Origin: Pedobacter nototheniae
GTDB taxonomy: Bacteria; Bacteroidota; Bacteroidia; Sphingobacteriales; Sphingobacteriaceae
DNA: 64,000 bases
Direction: 5' to 3'
Assembly: GCF_004335085.1 (NCBI RefSeq)
Contig: NZ_RQRS01000012.1
Coordinates: 62,001 to 126,000 of the forward strand
Positions 1-9,420 of this stretch are shown one piece after another. Both the position numbers and the translations under genes were made by a program. Position 1 is the stretch's first letter. Every line of letters starts with the position of its first letter. The notes under the pieces are model-generated. The model made no database searches. It worked only from the letters and a program-made list of their open reading frames with translations, and had not been told where the DNA came from.

Positions 1-952
1 CGGCATATTTTTGCAGTTTAGAATCAATGGTTGTATAAATTTTTAAACCATCTTCATACAAATCATAACCATTATCATTTGCCCACTTTTCAAGATATTT
101 AGAAACGGCAGCTCTTAAATAAGAATCGCCATCGCTTCCATCTTCCATTTTTCCTTCTTTAAGCTTAATTGGCTGTTTGGCAAGTTCTATAAGGCTATCT
201 TTACTTAAAAATTTGTACTTATTCATCTGACTTAAAACGGTATTTCTACGCTCAAGTGCTTTTTCAGGGTTTTTGGTAGGATTATAAAGCGTTGTTCCTT
301 TTAACATTCCAACCAGCAAGGCGGCATCATTAGTCGCTAATTCTTTCGCATCTTTATCAAAATAAATACGACTGGCAGTTTTTATCCCATAAGTATTGTT
401 ACCAAATGATACGGTATTTAAATACATGGTAATAATATCTTGCTTAGAATAATTAGATTCGAGCTTTACAGCGGTCATCCATTCTTTTAGTTTAGGAATT
501 AAAGTTCTTAATATAGGAAGTTTTGAAAGCACTCCAGATGATTTATTATAACGTGTACGATACAAGTTTTTTGCCAACTGTTGCGTAATTGTACTGGCAC
601 CACCATCTTTTCCCATACCTACAACCGCACGCGCAACCGCCTGAATATCAATACCCCAGTGCTTGTAAAAACGAACATCTTCAGTTGCCACTAATGCATT
701 TATTACACTTGGCGCAATTTCATTATAACTAACTGGTGTTCTGTTTTCTTTAAAATATCTTCCAATTAATTTTCCATCCGAAGTATATAATTCGGAACCT
801 ACACGTTGGCTGGGTGCTTTTATATCATGGTAGCTTGGAGAATAGCCAAATAACCATAAAAAGTTGAGTTGAAGGGCACAGAAGAAAATTATTATAAAAA
901 AAATACCAATTATAGGATAACGTAAGTACTTGTTTTTTATCTCTTTAAACAT
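1..952 (-). CDS. PBP1A-like penicillin-binding protein, partial
   Basis: The gene starts with ATG at 952 and runs off the left edge, so only about 317 N-terminal residues are visible. A single membrane anchor spans about residues 12-36. It is followed by a GT51 peptidoglycan [19 protein letters not shown] domain: ATEDVRFYKHWGID (catalytic Glu about 91), GGASTITQQLAKNL (117-130), then an EWMTAVKLE segment and NDAALLVGMLKG. The family polymerises glycan strands from lipid II at the outer face of the inner membrane, with a C-terminal transpeptidase domain that here lies outside the window. The gene diverges from the PPK2 gene across about 130 bp. The family call is firm; the exact class (1A or monofunctional) is inferred. 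Confidence 0.9.
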   Translation of the reverse strand, partial: MFKEIKNKYLRYPIIGIFFIIIFFCALQLNFLWLFGYSPSYHDIKAPSQRVGSELYTSDGKLIGRYFKENRTPVSYNEIAPSVINALVATEDVRFYKHWGIDIQAVARAVVGMGKDGGASTITQQLAKNLYRTRYNKSSGVLSKLPILRTLIPKLKEWMTAVKLESNYSKQDIITMYLNTVSFGNNTYGIKTASRIYFDKDAKELATNDAALLVGMLKGTTLYNPTKNPEKALERRNTVLSQMNKYKFLSKDSLIELAKQPIKLKEGKMEDGSDGDSYLRAAVSKYLEKWANDNGYDLYEDGLKIYTTIDSKLQKYA

Positions 953-1080
953 ATTGGGTGTGATGATCTGTTGGTTAATGCTTTGGCGTTAAATATAAAA
1001 AACTCTATAGGTAAATTAACTTATTTAGTTTACTTATTTTTTAATTCTATATTTAAATTATTGATCTACGGAATTAATTA

Positions 1081-1974
1081 ATGAATTTATTAAGTATGAA
1101 AAACGAATTTAAGGGACTTATTGTACAAGGTGATAAGAAATTTTCTATAAAAAGTGCTAAAACAGATTTTACTGGCGGTTATAATAAAGAAAAAGCTAAG
1201 GATGCACTTGTAAATGCTAAAATTGAGATTAATCATTTACAAGAGAAATTATATGCGGCAAATTCACATTCACTATTAATTATTTTTCAGGCTATGGATG
1301 CAGCAGGAAAAGATAGTGCTATTGAGCATGTAATGAGTGGTTTAAATCCGCAGGGCTGTCAGGTGTTTAGTTTTAAGGTTCCAACATCTGAAGAATATGA
1401 GCATGATTTTTTATGGAGACATTATAAAGCTTTGCCAGAAAGAGGCCGTATAGGCATCCACAATCGCTCGCACTACGAAAACGTTTTGGTTTGCAAGGTA
1501 CATCCAGAATATATTTTAAGCGAAAGTATTCCTGGATACACAAATGTTAAAAAGATTGATAAGCAATTTTGGAAACAGCGCTACCAAAGCATCCGCAATT
1601 TTGAAGAGCATTTAAGTTCTAATGGAACAGTAATTTTAAAATTCTTTTTAAATGTTAGCATGGCCGAGCAGAAACTCCGCTTTTTGGATAGGATAGATGA
1701 TCCTACTAAAAATTGGAAATTTTCATCAGGTGATATTAAAGAACGTGCACTGTGGGACGATTATATGAAGGCTTATGAAGAGGCTATTAATGAAACTAGT
1801 ACTGAAAAAAATCCTTGGCATGTAATACCAGCAGATAAAAAATGGTTTGCCCGTTTGGCAATTAGCGAAATTATTGCTGATAAATTGAAGGGTTTGGATT
1901 TGAAGTTTCCTGTTTTGGTTGAAGAAGAAGCCGCTAAATTACAGTTAAGCAAAGAAAGTTTAATTAACGAATAA
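1081..1974 (+). CDS. PPK2-family polyphosphate kinase
   Basis: The 297-residue protein matches the polyphosphate kinase 2 family, P-loop enzymes that move phosphate between polyphosphate and nucleoside mono- or diphosphates in the cytoplasm. The Walker A-like AMDAAGKDSA lies at 71-80. It is followed by FKVPTSEEYEHDFLWR and the HNRSHYENVLV segment typical of the family. The length fits a single-domain PPK2. Two in-frame ATGs, 1081 and 1096, lie close together and the sequence does not decide between them. The next gene, pncB, follows in the same direction after 74 bp. Direction of catalysis and nucleotide preference cannot be read by eye. Confidence 0.88.
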   Translation: MNLLSMKNEFKGLIVQGDKKFSIKSAKTDFTGGYNKEKAKDALVNAKIEINHLQEKLYAANSHSLLIIFQAMDAAGKDSAIEHVMSGLNPQGCQVFSFKVPTSEEYEHDFLWRHYKALPERGRIGIHNRSHYENVLVCKVHPEYILSESIPGYTNVKKIDKQFWKQRYQSIRNFEEHLSSNGTVILKFFLNVSMAEQKLRFLDRIDDPTKNWKFSSGDIKERALWDDYMKAYEEAINETSTEKNPWHVIPADKKWFARLAISEIIADKLKGLDLKFPVLVEEEAAKLQLSKESLINE

Positions 1975-2048
1975 TTAACAGAAGTACTTTAAGCTAGATG
2001 GCAAACAATTCTTGCAAATTAATCTTTAATAGGTAAAGTAAATTACGA

Positions 2049-3236
2049 ATGACATTAAAAGCCGATACTTCACTAACCTCAATATTGGATAATGATTTTT
2101 ATAAATTTACCATGCAGCAGGGTGTGGTTAGATTATTTCCATGGGCTAAGGCGAAGTACAAATTCATAAATAGGGGCAATCATTCTTTTCCGGATGGTTT
2201 CGATCAAGCATTAAGAATTGCGGTAGATCAAATGGCGCATTTGAAGCTAACTAAAGCCGAAAAGAAATTTCTGCAGGTTACGTGCCCTTATCTTGATCCT
2301 GTTTATCTGGACTTTTTAGAGGGTTATACTTACAATCCGGAAGAGGTTCATATTTCGCAAACTGGAGACCAGATTGAAGTACGGATAGAAGGTTTGTGGT
2401 ACAGAACTATTTTATGGGAAGTACCCTTAATGTCTCTCATTAGTGAATTGTATTACGTTTTAAAGGGTTTAGATCGCATTAGCAATGAAGAAATTATTGA
2501 AAAAACCCGCAACAAAATAGAAAATTACAGAAACCTTGGTGTAACTGTAGCCGAATTTGGAACACGCAGACGACATTCTTATCAGGTACATCGTTTGGTA
2601 GTAGAATCGTTAATGAAATATGGCAATAGTTCCTTTATTGGTACCAGCAACGTACATTTAGCGATGATGTACAAAACGAAACCCATTGGTACACATGCAC
2701 ATGAGTGGTTTATGTTTCATGCGGCCCGTTACGGATTTAAAATGGCAAATGCTACAGGTCTTCAACATTGGGTAGAGGTTTATCGCGGAGATTTAGGAAT
2801 TGCCTTATCTGATACTTATACTACCGATGTATTTTTTAAGCAGTTTGATAAAATGTTTTCTAAATTATTTGATGGTGTGAGGCACGATAGCGGTGATCCG
2901 TTGGTTTTTGCCGATAAAGTTATCAGCCATTATAAAAGCATGGGCATTGATCCACTAAGTAAAACCATTATCTTTTCTGATGCCCTTAATTATAATAAGG
3001 TAGAGCATATTTTAAATCATTGTAAAGGGAAAATTGGAATGTCGTTTGGAATTGGCACCAATTTAACCAACGATGTAGGTTCTGAACCAATGAATATTGT
3101 AATAAAAATGACCCAGGCGCTTCCGAAGGATGATGAATGGATTGAAGTGGTTAAATTATCTGATGAAGACGGAAAACATACCGGAGATCAGTTAACCATC
3201 GATTTAGCAAAAACCATATTGGGAATTAATCACTAA
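2049..3236 (+). CDS. pncB: nicotinate [25 protein letters not shown]
   Basis: This 395-residue protein resembles nicotinate [25 protein letters not shown] of the Preiss-Handler NAD salvage route (nicotinate + PRPP + ATP to nicotinate mononucleotide). Visible signatures are the N-terminal LDNDFYKFTMQQ, FGTRRRHS (170-177), THAHEW (215-220) with the His expected to be phosphorylated, and VRHDSGDP (277-284) in the phosphate-binding region. The length is normal for bacterial PncB. No signal peptide is present, consistent with a cytosolic enzyme. It may be cotranscribed with the upstream PPK2 gene, but no shared promoter was identified. Confidence 0.93.
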   Translation: MTLKADTSLTSILDNDFYKFTMQQGVVRLFPWAKAKYKFINRGNHSFPDGFDQALRIAVDQMAHLKLTKAEKKFLQVTCPYLDPVYLDFLEGYTYNPEEVHISQTGDQIEVRIEGLWYRTILWEVPLMSLISELYYVLKGLDRISNEEIIEKTRNKIENYRNLGVTVAEFGTRRRHSYQVHRLVVESLMKYGNSSFIGTSNVHLAMMYKTKPIGTHAHEWFMFHAARYGFKMANATGLQHWVEVYRGDLGIALSDTYTTDVFFKQFDKMFSKLFDGVRHDSGDPLVFADKVISHYKSMGIDPLSKTIIFSDALNYNKVEHILNHCKGKIGMSFGIGTNLTNDVGSEPMNIVIKMTQALPKDDEWIEVVKLSDEDGKHTGDQLTIDLAKTILGINH

Positions 3237-3466
3237 AATGATGAAGATTGGTTTCGCTGTTACCTTATATTTTAATAGCGAAATCAGTCTTTAAATTTAC
3301 GTGACTTTTTCTTTTACAAATTCGTTTCCATCCTTAAAAAGCATTCTTAAAGCCCGAATAAGCCTAATTTTTATCGTTTAATAACGAAAGCTATTTTTTG
3401 AGCATCGGAAACATTATTGTAATTACCTTTTTGAAGGTTGTTTTTAGCATTAGATTTATAAACCAG

Positions 3467-4714
3467 TTATTTATAGTTCATTTTAAATTTACTTAAATCG
3501 GGTTTTATCTTTTTCGGTCTGCTTTTTTCAAAGTTGTAAATCGTTTGGCCTAAATTTTTCATAAAAGGATAACAAACCGTTTCGTACTCATATTTATTGT
3601 CGTTGTAAATACCATTTTCATTGCTTTGGACCACAGCGGTTAAAAAGTATTCTATTCCATTTTTAAAATCAACGAAGTAAGAATTATCGATAATGAAACC
3701 ATAACTATCGCCATATTTATTAAATATTCTAATGTCGGGATTAAGTGTTATATCTTTTTCTCTCCCGTAATAAAGCATTTTTGCATAGGTAGGCCAAAAC
3801 TCCTTTGCATCGTATTTAGGGTAATTACTTTCCGTTGGGTACTTGCTCATATAAGTATAAATCAGCTTATAATCTTGCGGAGTTAAGTTATATCGTTCGC
3901 TTTTAGCAAAAGCCTCCGGGAAGATGAGTTTTTGCATTAATCTTTGCTGATCATCAATAGAAAACGCATTTTTATTCGTTAAATTAAAAGGTTTGTTCAC
4001 CAACCGATCGTTACTATCCAAATAGCCCTTACCCATATCGGTATTGGTTAGTTTTAGCTCGTACTCTTCTGGATCGTATTGTGCAGGCTGACTATAAACC
4101 AGTTGATCGCCATTATAAAAGCGAATCGGGTTGGTATGTTTTGCCGGTTCGCCAGAATCTCCAATAGCTAAACGATTTAAAATTCTGCTGTTATTTAGTC
4201 CATTCTTTTTAAGTTTTTGATTAATTTCTGCACGACCAATAAACTCAAATAATCTGTTAAAGCCATCGTTATCACTCGTTAACAGGATTTTTTTAATGTA
4301 GTGCTCAATGGATGGCAGCGCATTTTCTGCACTTTCATCTTTCAAAACTTTAGTTTGCCCAGCGTAAGCACTATCTGTAAACATGGTGCTTTGTGCATCA
4401 ACACCAGTACTTTTTAAGCGGTTTACTTTTTCCAGGGCAAAAATTACGGCAGCCAACTTAACGGTGCTTGCCGGGTAGAAATAATGATGAGGATTTAAGT
4501 TGTAGCTGTAGGTTTTAAAATGAGGTTTATTGCCCGCATCACGGTTAACCTGTGTATATATTATTTGCACCTGGTTTTTATCAGCCTTGTTTAAAATGCC
4601 ACCGAAAAATTCAGGTTTCGATTCCATTAACTTTTGAAGAAAAACAGTATCAACTTTTTGCGCCATTACTGATAAACTAAATAATGTGGATATAGTAAAT
4701 AGGATAAGTTTCAT
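3467..4714 (-). CDS. secreted serine hydrolase, class A beta-lactamase fold
   Basis: The 415-residue protein starts with a signal peptide (MKLILFTISTLFSLSVMAQ). Active-site serine-hydrolase signatures follow in the beta-lactamase order: PASTVKLA with SxxK at 83-86, SDN at 147-149, and KYGDSYGF in the KTG position near residue 335. That layout fits the class A beta-lactamase/D,D-peptidase superfamily. The long insertions and the replacement of KTG by KYG make a true resistance enzyme unlikely; related Bacteroidota proteins are simply called serine hydrolases. It stands alone, convergent with pncB, and its 5' side faces the first cobalamin riboswitch. Substrate is unknown. Confidence 0.7.
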   Translation of the reverse strand: MKLILFTISTLFSLSVMAQKVDTVFLQKLMESKPEFFGGILNKADKNQVQIIYTQVNRDAGNKPHFKTYSYNLNPHHYFYPASTVKLAAVIFALEKVNRLKSTGVDAQSTMFTDSAYAGQTKVLKDESAENALPSIEHYIKKILLTSDNDGFNRLFEFIGRAEINQKLKKNGLNNSRILNRLAIGDSGEPAKHTNPIRFYNGDQLVYSQPAQYDPEEYELKLTNTDMGKGYLDSNDRLVNKPFNLTNKNAFSIDDQQRLMQKLIFPEAFAKSERYNLTPQDYKLIYTYMSKYPTESNYPKYDAKEFWPTYAKMLYYGREKDITLNPDIRIFNKYGDSYGFIIDNSYFVDFKNGIEYFLTAVVQSNENGIYNDNKYEYETVCYPFMKNLGQTIYNFEKSRPKKIKPDLSKFKMNYK

Positions 4715-4810
4715 GATTTAGGTTTGATTTTTAAAGTTAAGGTTTTGGCGTATAATATCACGTTACATCAACCATTTTACATTACGCAATATTTGCATAC
4801 CTTTGCATCG

Positions 4811-4982
4811 CTTTTGGTTTCCGGCGTTACACCCGGAATTAAAAGGGAATACAGTGTAAATCTGTAACTGTCCCGCAGCTGTAAGCTCCTTTAACGGATT
4901 TCCAATCAATTTGCCACTGTTCTATACGCTAGAATGGGAAGGCAGGAAAGCTGGGAGTAAGTCAGAAGACCTGCCTTAGCAC
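4811..4982 (+). promoter_or_regulatory. cobalamin riboswitch 1
   Basis: This leader carries the adenosylcobalamin riboswitch core. The left side has TTTTGGTTTCCGGCG and AAAAGGGAATACAGTG; the B12 box follows as AACTGTCCCGCAGCTGTAAG, then GCCACTG, GGGAAGGCAGG, and GTCAGAAGACCTGCC. It sits 115 bp before the first BtuB-like receptor. Such riboswitches repress uptake genes when B12 is plentiful. The same core and the same downstream expression platform recur at 12722. Confidence 0.96.
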
Positions 4983-5066
4983 ATATTTCATAGCTTTCGG
5001 GGATTGAAGCTAGGAGTGAGGTACTTTTTAATTTTCGTATTTTCATTTCCTTCATAATCTGTTTGC

Positions 5067-5086
5067 TGTGGGTAATTTAACTCACA
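5067..5086 (+). promoter_or_regulatory. start-proximal hairpin of riboswitch 1
   Basis: TGTGGGT (5067-5073) and ACTCACA (5080-5086) pair over seven bases, one of them a G-U pair, around a 6-base loop ending nine bases before the ATG at 5096. An equivalent TGTGAG/CTCACA hairpin precedes the second receptor. Position and conservation suggest an expression platform acting on translation initiation; that role is inferred. Confidence 0.55.
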
Positions 5087-5095
5087 ACAAAAAAA

Positions 5096-7135
5096 ATGAT
5101 TAGAAAACATTTTGCCGCTTTTGGCAACATGCACTTTTTTATTTTGTTAGCCATTTTATGGACGGGTATTTCTTTGCCATTCATTTCTAGTGGCCAAACT
5201 ACAGATAGCCTTAAAAAAGTAAATCAGCTTAAAGAAGTTCAAATTCGCGAATATCGTTTAACGGAGCAAAGTAAATCGCCTACACCTGTTCAAATCCTTT
5301 CAGGAAATGACTTAAAGCGTTTGAATAGCTTATCAGTAGCCGATGCCATTAGGTACTTTTCGGGCGTACAATTAAAGGATTACGGAGGCATTGGGGGCTT
5401 AAAAACTATAAATGTTCGCAGTATGGGAAGTAATCATACCGCAGTTTTTTATGATGGAATTCAGTTTAATAATGCGCAAAACGGACAGGTTGATCTTGGT
5501 AAATTCTCCATTGATAATTTAGAAGAAATTTCTTTGTATAGTGGCCAAAAACCTGAATTACTTTTACCTGCCCGTGCATATGCATCCGCAAGTTCTATTT
5601 ACTTAAAAACTAAAACTCCGGTATTTTCTGATGGACAAAACCGAGCGGCTACTTTTAGTTTAAAAGGTGGCTCTTTCGGAGTAATTAATCCAGTTGTTCA
5701 GTACCAATATAAAATAAATAACAATCTGAGCGCCAGCTTTAATACAGAGTTTCTAAATGCAAACGGAAAATATAAATTTAGATATACTAATGGCGTTTAT
5801 GACACAACAGCCGTTAGAAGTAATGGTGATGTAGAACGTTTCAGGTTTCAGGCGGGTTTATTTGGCAAGCTTAAGAATGGAGAATGGCACGCCCAAGCCT
5901 ATACTTTTATCAGCGAACAAGGTTTGCCTGGAGCAGCAATATCAAATAGATTTGATTATCCTCAGCGCTCTTGGGATAGAAATACCTTTGTGCAAGGAAG
6001 TTTGGAACAGCATTTAAATGAAAAAATTTCCATTCTAGTCAGCGCTAAATATGCGTATGATTACATGCGTTTTGTTGATCCAGAATATGTAACCATTAAC
6101 GGATTTTTAGAAAATAGATTTATTGAGCAGGAAGCCTATCTTTCGCTATCAGCAAAATATAAGTTAAACAAAATTTTGGATCTGGCTTTGGCTTCAGATT
6201 ATCAATATCAAACACTTAATGCCAACCTTTATCGTTTTGCTTACCCTACTAGAAATACTTTTTTAAATGTATTAAGCTCATCATTAAATCTTAAACGGTT
6301 TAATTTACAAGCTAATATTTTAAGTACAACCGTATCAGATCTTGTTAAAGAATACAATTCTGGTGGAAATAAGCAGGTATTTAGTCCCACAGTTTTATTT
6401 TCATGGCAATTATTTGAAGAGGAACAATTCAGATTACGTGGTTTTTATAAGGACATTTTTAGAATGCCCACCTTTAACGATTTGTACTATACTTTTATCG
6501 GCAATACTTTACTTAAACCAGAGTATACTAAGCAGTACGACCTTGGATTAACGTATTTTAAATCTTTCAAAAATACCCGAACGTTATTTGTTGATATTCA
6601 GGCCGATGCTTACTATAATAATGTAAGAGACAAAATTATTGCGCAACCGGGCGCTAATCTTATCCGCTGGATTATGTACAATATTGGCAAAGTTGATATT
6701 CGCGGAATAGAACTTAATGCCAAAGCGGCATTTTTAATCACGCCTGATCTTATTTTAAATACGGGCATAAATTATACATTCCAAAAAGCTATTGATGTTA
6801 CCGACGCTAACGATGATAGTTATCGCAACCAAATTCCATATATCCCCAAAAATAGCGGTTCCTTTTTAACGAAGTTAGATTATAAGGACTGGCACCTCAA
6901 CTATAGTTTTATTTATACTGGATTTAGATATAATCAAAAGGCTAATATCATCTATAATTATATGCAGCCCTGGTACACGCATGATGTAGCTTTTGGATAT
7001 TCTTTTAAGATGAAAAAAGGAATATTAAATGCAAATGCAGAGGTAAATAATCTGCTTAATCAATATTATGATTTAATACCAAATTTTCCGCTTCCAGGTC
7101 GTAATTATCGTTTCACTTTATCTTATAGCATATGA
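5096..7135 (+). CDS. btuB: BtuB-like TonB-dependent cobalamin receptor 1
   Basis: The 679-residue protein has an N-terminal signal region to about residue 33. A TonB-box-like stretch (KEVQIREYRLTE) follows, then a plug domain (SVADAIRYFSGVQLKDYGG, NVRSMGSNHTAVFYDG) and a long outer-membrane beta-barrel ending in an aromatic-rich C-terminus (YRFTLSYSI). The cobalamin riboswitch directly upstream identifies the substrate better than the barrel sequence does. It should import B12 or other corrinoids across the outer membrane using TonB energy. It overlaps the next lipoprotein gene by 4 bases (ATGA), which points to translational coupling and a receptor-lipoprotein complex like the BtuB-BtuG pair of Bacteroides. 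Confidence 0.9.
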   Translation: MIRKHFAAFGNMHFFILLAILWTGISLPFISSGQTTDSLKKVNQLKEVQIREYRLTEQSKSPTPVQILSGNDLKRLNSLSVADAIRYFSGVQLKDYGGIGGLKTINVRSMGSNHTAVFYDGIQFNNAQNGQVDLGKFSIDNLEEISLYSGQKPELLLPARAYASASSIYLKTKTPVFSDGQNRAATFSLKGGSFGVINPVVQYQYKINNNLSASFNTEFLNANGKYKFRYTNGVYDTTAVRSNGDVERFRFQAGLFGKLKNGEWHAQAYTFISEQGLPGAAISNRFDYPQRSWDRNTFVQGSLEQHLNEKISILVSAKYAYDYMRFVDPEYVTINGFLENRFIEQEAYLSLSAKYKLNKILDLALASDYQYQTLNANLYRFAYPTRNTFLNVLSSSLNLKRFNLQANILSTTVSDLVKEYNSGGNKQVFSPTVLFSWQLFEEEQFRLRGFYKDIFRMPTFNDLYYTFIGNTLLKPEYTKQYDLGLTYFKSFKNTRTLFVDIQADAYYNNVRDKIIAQPGANLIRWIMYNIGKVDIRGIELNAKAAFLITPDLILNTGINYTFQKAIDVTDANDDSYRNQIPYIPKNSGSFLTKLDYKDWHLNYSFIYTGFRYNQKANIIYNYMQPWYTHDVAFGYSFKMKKGILNANAEVNNLLNQYYDLIPNFPLPGRNYRFTLSYSI

Positions 7136-8265
7136 AAACAGTAAAACACTTGATTTATAGTTTTTGCATAACTTCTTTGCTATTTGCCTGCCGTAAAGAT
7201 CCGCAACCACTTCCATCAGAAATTACTAGGGTAGAGCCTGATCCTGTTTCTGCACTTAAAGGCTTTTATTTAGTTAATGAGGGCAATATGAACATGAATA
7301 AAGCCTCATTGGATTATATGGATTTAGTAAATGGTTTATACACGCGTAATCTTTATAATCAAGTAAATCCTGAAGTAACTAAAGGACTTGGAGATGTAGG
7401 GAATGATATTGCTATTTATGGCAGTAAAGTGTATGTAGTGGTTAATATATCCAATAAAGTTGAAGTTTTGGATGTGAAAACCGCAAGGAAACTTGGGCAA
7501 ATAAACATTACAAATTGTCGCTACGTAACCTTTAATAATGGTAAGGCTTATGTAAGTGCTTATTTAGGTAAGGTAGGTGATCCAAAAGCTCCAAATGGGA
7601 TTATTGCAGAAATTGATACAACAAGCTTAAAGGTAAATAGAACCGTGGAGGTTGGTAGGCAGCCCGAAGAAATGGCAATTATTGGTTCTAAATTATATAT
7701 CGCAAATTCAGGTGGCTACAGTCCGCCAAATTATGAAAGCACACTTTCTGTTATTGATTTGCCAACTTTTAAGGAAACCAAGCGCATTGAAGTTGCTATT
7801 AATCTCGATAGGGTAAAGGCAGATCGGTATGGCGATTTGTATGTTACTTCAAGAGGAGATTATTACATCATTCCATCCAAACTTTTTGTAATAGATACAC
7901 ACACCGATAAAATTAAAAAGGTATTTGATATAGCGGCGAGTAATTTAACCATTGATGATGATATAGCATATATCTACAGTACAGAATGGAGCTATATCCA
8001 AGGCATTAACGCTATTAGTTATAATATGATTAATGTTAAGGATGAAACCCTTTTAAGCACCAGGTTTATTACAGATGGAACAGAAAAGAATATTAAAATC
8101 CCGTACGGAATAGCGGTGAATCCACAAAATAAAGATGTTTACATAACCGATGCTAAAGATTATGTAACCCCCGGCAGATTGCATTGCTATAACGCAGCCG
8201 GTAAATTAAAATGGACTGTAACCACCGGAGATATTCCGGCACACATTGCTTTTGTAACTAAATAA
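7132..8265 (+). CDS. BtuG-like surface B12-binding beta-propeller lipoprotein 1
   Basis: The 377-residue protein has a lipoprotein signal (SLLFACRKD, Cys about 20) and repeated propeller blades of the YncE/DUF5074 type, for example GFYLVNEGN, VGNDIAIYGSKVYVVVNIS and PYGIAVNPQNKDVYITDA. In Bacteroides, BtuG-type propeller lipoproteins cap BtuB and capture cobalamin with very high affinity at the cell surface. Here the gene overlaps the receptor gene by 4 bases, the expected arrangement for such a lid. The positive residues after the lipid Cys fit surface export. Binding of B12 is inferred from family and context. Confidence 0.75.
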   Translation: MKTVKHLIYSFCITSLLFACRKDPQPLPSEITRVEPDPVSALKGFYLVNEGNMNMNKASLDYMDLVNGLYTRNLYNQVNPEVTKGLGDVGNDIAIYGSKVYVVVNISNKVEVLDVKTARKLGQINITNCRYVTFNNGKAYVSAYLGKVGDPKAPNGIIAEIDTTSLKVNRTVEVGRQPEEMAIIGSKLYIANSGGYSPPNYESTLSVIDLPTFKETKRIEVAINLDRVKADRYGDLYVTSRGDYYIIPSKLFVIDTHTDKIKKVFDIAASNLTIDDDIAYIYSTEWSYIQGINAISYNMINVKDETLLSTRFITDGTEKNIKIPYGIAVNPQNKDVYITDAKDYVTPGRLHCYNAAGKLKWTVTTGDIPAHIAFVTK

Positions 8266-8274
8266 AATCATAAT

Positions 8275-9420
8275 ATGAGAAACAACTACAAAAAATTAAG
8301 AAGTACAGGTTTGCTAAGCTTACTTGTTGCGGCTATGTTTATTTCATCTTGTAAAAAGAATGAAAGCGAAATCGTTCCTGAAAAAAAACAGGTTATAACT
8401 GGAACAAAAGGTGTGTACATGCTTTGCGAAGGTCTGATGAATGGAAATAATAGTGCCATTAGCTATTATGATTTCGCAACAAATACCAGTGTACAAGATT
8501 ATTTTAAACAAGTAAATGGTAGGTCGCTAGGCGAAACTGCAAACGACCTTGAAGCTTATGGAAGCAAAATGTATTGCGTAGTTAGTGGTATACAAGGCAA
8601 ACCGAAATCTTTTATTGAGATTATTGATATTGCTACAGGAAAATCATTAAAAAGTATTTCGCTAAACTCTAGTAATGATGGTTTTATGCCGAGGTTTGTA
8701 ACTTTTTATAAAAATAAAGCATACGTATCTCGATATGATGGCAAAATTAGCCGAATTGATACTGCAACTATGGCAATTGATGCAGAATTGCAATTAATGA
8801 ATGGAACCCAAAAAGCCGAAGGTTTAGAAGGATTAGCAGTTGCCAATGGCAAACTCTATGTAACTAACTCTAGTCATCCATATTATCCAAATGGTTTATT
8901 AAGCAAGGTTACAGTTATAGATTTAGCAACTTTTACCAAAATTAAAGATATTGAGGTAGGACACAATCCGGTAAGAATTGCTGCTGCTCCCAATGGTGAT
9001 TTGTTTACCATCACCTGGATGGATTATAATGTAGGCAACGAAGCTACTTTTGTAAGAATAAGCAGTACTACTGATGCCGTTATTCAAAAAGAAGAATATG
9101 ATTTAGGTGCTATTACCATTGGAAAAAACACAGGTTGGGTATCAAAAGATATTTATACTAATCCAACTATAAAACCGCTTGATCTTACAACAGGTAAAAT
9201 TGGTAATAACTTAATAACTGATGGTACAGATATTAATACCATATACGGCTTAACAGTAAATCCATTTGATGGAAGTGTTGCAGTAGCCGATGCTGTAAAC
9301 TATAGCCCATCTCAAGGCATGGCTTACATATATGGTACTGATGGCAAAAGAAAAAATAGTTTTAAAACCGCAGGGCTTCCACAGCATGCCGTGTTTGTAT
9401 ACAATTATAAATATGAATAA
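8275..9420 (+). CDS. BtuG-like surface lipoprotein 2
   Basis: The 381-residue protein is a paralogue of the preceding gene, 9 bases downstream. It has the lipobox FISSCKKNE and the same blade pattern: GVYMLCEGLMNGNNSAISYYD, ETANDLEAYGSKMYCVVSG, GLTVNPFDGSVAVADAVNY. It should fold as a beta-propeller anchored on the outer membrane. Two similar propellers in a row could bind different corrinoids or serve the two different receptors; that is inference. The last bases overlap the start of the next gene by 8. Confidence 0.7.
   Translation: MRNNYKKLRSTGLLSLLVAAMFISSCKKNESEIVPEKKQVITGTKGVYMLCEGLMNGNNSAISYYDFATNTSVQDYFKQVNGRSLGETANDLEAYGSKMYCVVSGIQGKPKSFIEIIDIATGKSLKSISLNSSNDGFMPRFVTFYKNKAYVSRYDGKISRIDTATMAIDAELQLMNGTQKAEGLEGLAVANGKLYVTNSSHPYYPNGLLSKVTVIDLATFTKIKDIEVGHNPVRIAAAPNGDLFTITWMDYNVGNEATFVRISSTTDAVIQKEEYDLGAITIGKNTGWVSKDIYTNPTIKPLDLTTGKIGNNLITDGTDINTIYGLTVNPFDGSVAVADAVNYSPSQGMAYIYGTDGKRKNSFKTAGLPQHAVFVYNYKYE

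Noticed and set aside
3467..4714. Functional class A beta-lactamase resistance gene
   Set aside because: SxxK and SDN are present but the KTG motif is KYG and the protein is far longer than resistance enzymes; a general serine hydrolase is safer.
9332..9412. Longer start for the family-A lipoprotein
   Set aside because: The extra 27 residues overlap the preceding gene and hide the lipoprotein signal.
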